Below are positions 63,274 through 64,000 of a DNA stretch of 64,000 bases, piece by piece. The notes below the pieces were generated by a model. That model saw only the letters and a program-made list of their open reading frames with translations, ran no database searches and had not been told where the DNA came from. Location: assembly GCF_003986935.1 (NCBI RefSeq), contig NZ_RJZE01000006.1:186001-250000 (forward strand), read 5' to 3'. Positions within the stretch are counted from its first letter, which is position 1; every line of letters begins with the position of its first letter. This DNA comes from Paraburkholderia kururiensis JCM 10599 = LMG 19447. Its GTDB lineage: Bacteria > Pseudomonadota > Gammaproteobacteria > Burkholderiales > Burkholderiaceae. The translations under genes were made by a program, and so were the position numbers.

Positions 63274-63654
63274 CGCGCGGCCAACACCCGTCCTCGGCAC
63301 CCTCCACGTGTGCCCGCATGCGCCTGGCACGCCTGTCGCACGCTCGTTATAATTTCCCGCGACTTCCCTGCCGGCGCGCCGGCACTTGCAGCGCGCCACC
63401 CCACTGCGCCAGCAAGCTCCAACCGCCATGCAGCCACGCCACCCGCGCAGGCCGCGCGTGCGGTCAGAAGCCTGGTCGAGCCTCCAGACGCTTCATGCCA
63501 CGCGAAGCGAGGCAGCCAAAGGGCCGACGAGAATCACAGCAACCGCCATCACGGCAATAACAACCGAACGACAACACACACCCTGCGCCTCGAGCGCGGG
63601 GCCGCCACGCCGCGGGCACAGCCGCCGCGTGCCGCCTCGAACAGGAGACACTGC
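63274..63654. other. Leader/promoter region of the right-edge MFS gene
   Basis: 381 nt without a gene. A consensus TATAAT at 63348-63353 with TGGCAC 17 nt upstream would give a long (~300-nt) leader. GGAG at 63644-63647 is the ribosome-binding site of the next gene. Confidence 0.45.
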
Positions 63655-64000
63655 ATGTCCACATCGCCGCTTTCTTCCGCACGTGCGGACGCACAGAACG
63701 CCGCCGCATCGACCAGAACTTCGCACGTCATCTTCGCGAGCTTCATCGGCACGGCCATCGAGTTCTACGATTTCTATGTCTACGCCACCGCAGCCGCGCT
63801 CGTGATCGGCCCGGTATTTTTTCCGCACGGGTCGGCCACGGCGCAGGCGCTCTCGGCGTTCGTTACGTTCGGCATCGCCTTCATCGCGCGGCCGATCGGG
63901 TCGTTCCTGTTCGGCCACTTCGGCGACCGCATCGGCCGCAAGTCGACGCTCGTCGCGTCCCTGCTCGTCATGGGGCTCTCCACCACACTGATCGGCTTCG
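63655..64000 (+). CDS. MFS transporter, MHS family, N-terminal part
   Basis: The first 115 codons are in the window; the gene runs off the right edge. It starts MSTSPLSSARADAQNAAAST, then VIFASFIGTAIEFYDFYVYATAAALVIG (helix 1 with the MHS motif IEFYDFY), FVTFGIAFIARPIGSFLFGHFGDRIGRKSTLV (helix 2 and motif A). That is the metabolite:H+ symporter family, with shikimate, proline/betaine and alpha-ketoglutarate carriers. The substrate cannot be told from the visible part. GGAG lies seven bases before the ATG. Confidence 0.9.
   Translation, partial: MSTSPLSSARADAQNAAASTRTSHVIFASFIGTAIEFYDFYVYATAAALVIGPVFFPHGSATAQALSAFVTFGIAFIARPIGSFLFGHFGDRIGRKSTLVASLLVMGLSTTLIGF

Noticed and set aside
63386..63805. 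139-codon plus-strand frame at the right edge
   Set aside because: It overlaps the MHS-family gene starting at 63655 in another frame and has only Arg/Pro/His-rich sequence.

Overview
The window is a high-GC, gene-dense chromosomal segment from a betaproteobacterium, almost certainly Burkholderia sensu lato (Burkholderia/Paraburkholderia/Caballeronia/Trinickia). The support is the serC-pheA-hisC-tyrA-aroA-cmk-rpsA-ihfB supraoperon, a one-piece tmRNA with the tag ANDETYALAA, an OmpC-like general porin, an fds-type NAD formate dehydrogenase, and the yicC-gmk-rpoZ-spoT and rph-rdgB-hemW blocks. No insertion sequence, integrase, plasmid gene or CRISPR array was seen. Most of the content is core genome.

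Layout. 1-12.9 kb (all minus): gyrA, a secreted DUF2059 protein, then the aromatic amino acid and translation supraoperon down to the edge of lapA. 13-16.5 kb: OmpA-family protein, ubiG, gph, tmRNA. 16.2-23.2 kb: a ModE-like/PBP-like regulator divergent from fdsG-fdsB-fdsA-fdsD; no fdsC/fdhD gene sits inside the operon. 23-35 kb: mixed metabolism and transport (flavin monooxygenase, TPR protein, citrate-type MFS carrier, GNAT, class I glutamine amidotransferase-like hydrolase, CPA2 antiporter, amidase, dsbB). 35-39.4 kb: purine salvage (xdhC, adenosine/adenine deaminase, guanine deaminase). A short relic that looks like the start of xdhA precedes xdhC, and no xdhA or xdhB is present. 39.5-40.3 kb: a yybP-ykoY manganese riboswitch and the UPF0016/GDT1 Mn exporter it controls. 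40.4-45.7 kb: DUF4136 lipoprotein, pepN, fbp, tRNA-Thr. 45.7-50.2 kb: a looser region with small genes, a secreted chorismate mutase, an exonuclease/GIY-YIG fusion, a cold-shock gene and a candidate small RNA divergent from the porin. 50.2-60.4 kb: porin, greB, two identical tRNA-Arg genes, a phage NinX-like protein, spoT-rpoZ-gmk-yicC, rph-rdgB-hemW and tRNA-Ser. 60.7-64 kb: two MFS carriers (the second cut by the window edge), a small membrane protein and a TonB-like lipoprotein.

The most interesting items are: (1) a candidate ~82-nt sRNA at 49726-49807 on the minus strand, with its own -10 box, two tetraloop hairpins, a CUCC-containing linker and a strong terminator, placed divergently to an OmpC-like porin as micF is to ompC in E. 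coli; (2) an apparent deletion of xdhAB that leaves an xdhA stub and an orphan xdhC; (3) the riboswitch-controlled Mn exporter; (4) several strong palindromes in gene-free stretches. All functional statements come from reading the sequence and knowledge of the families; no database search was run.
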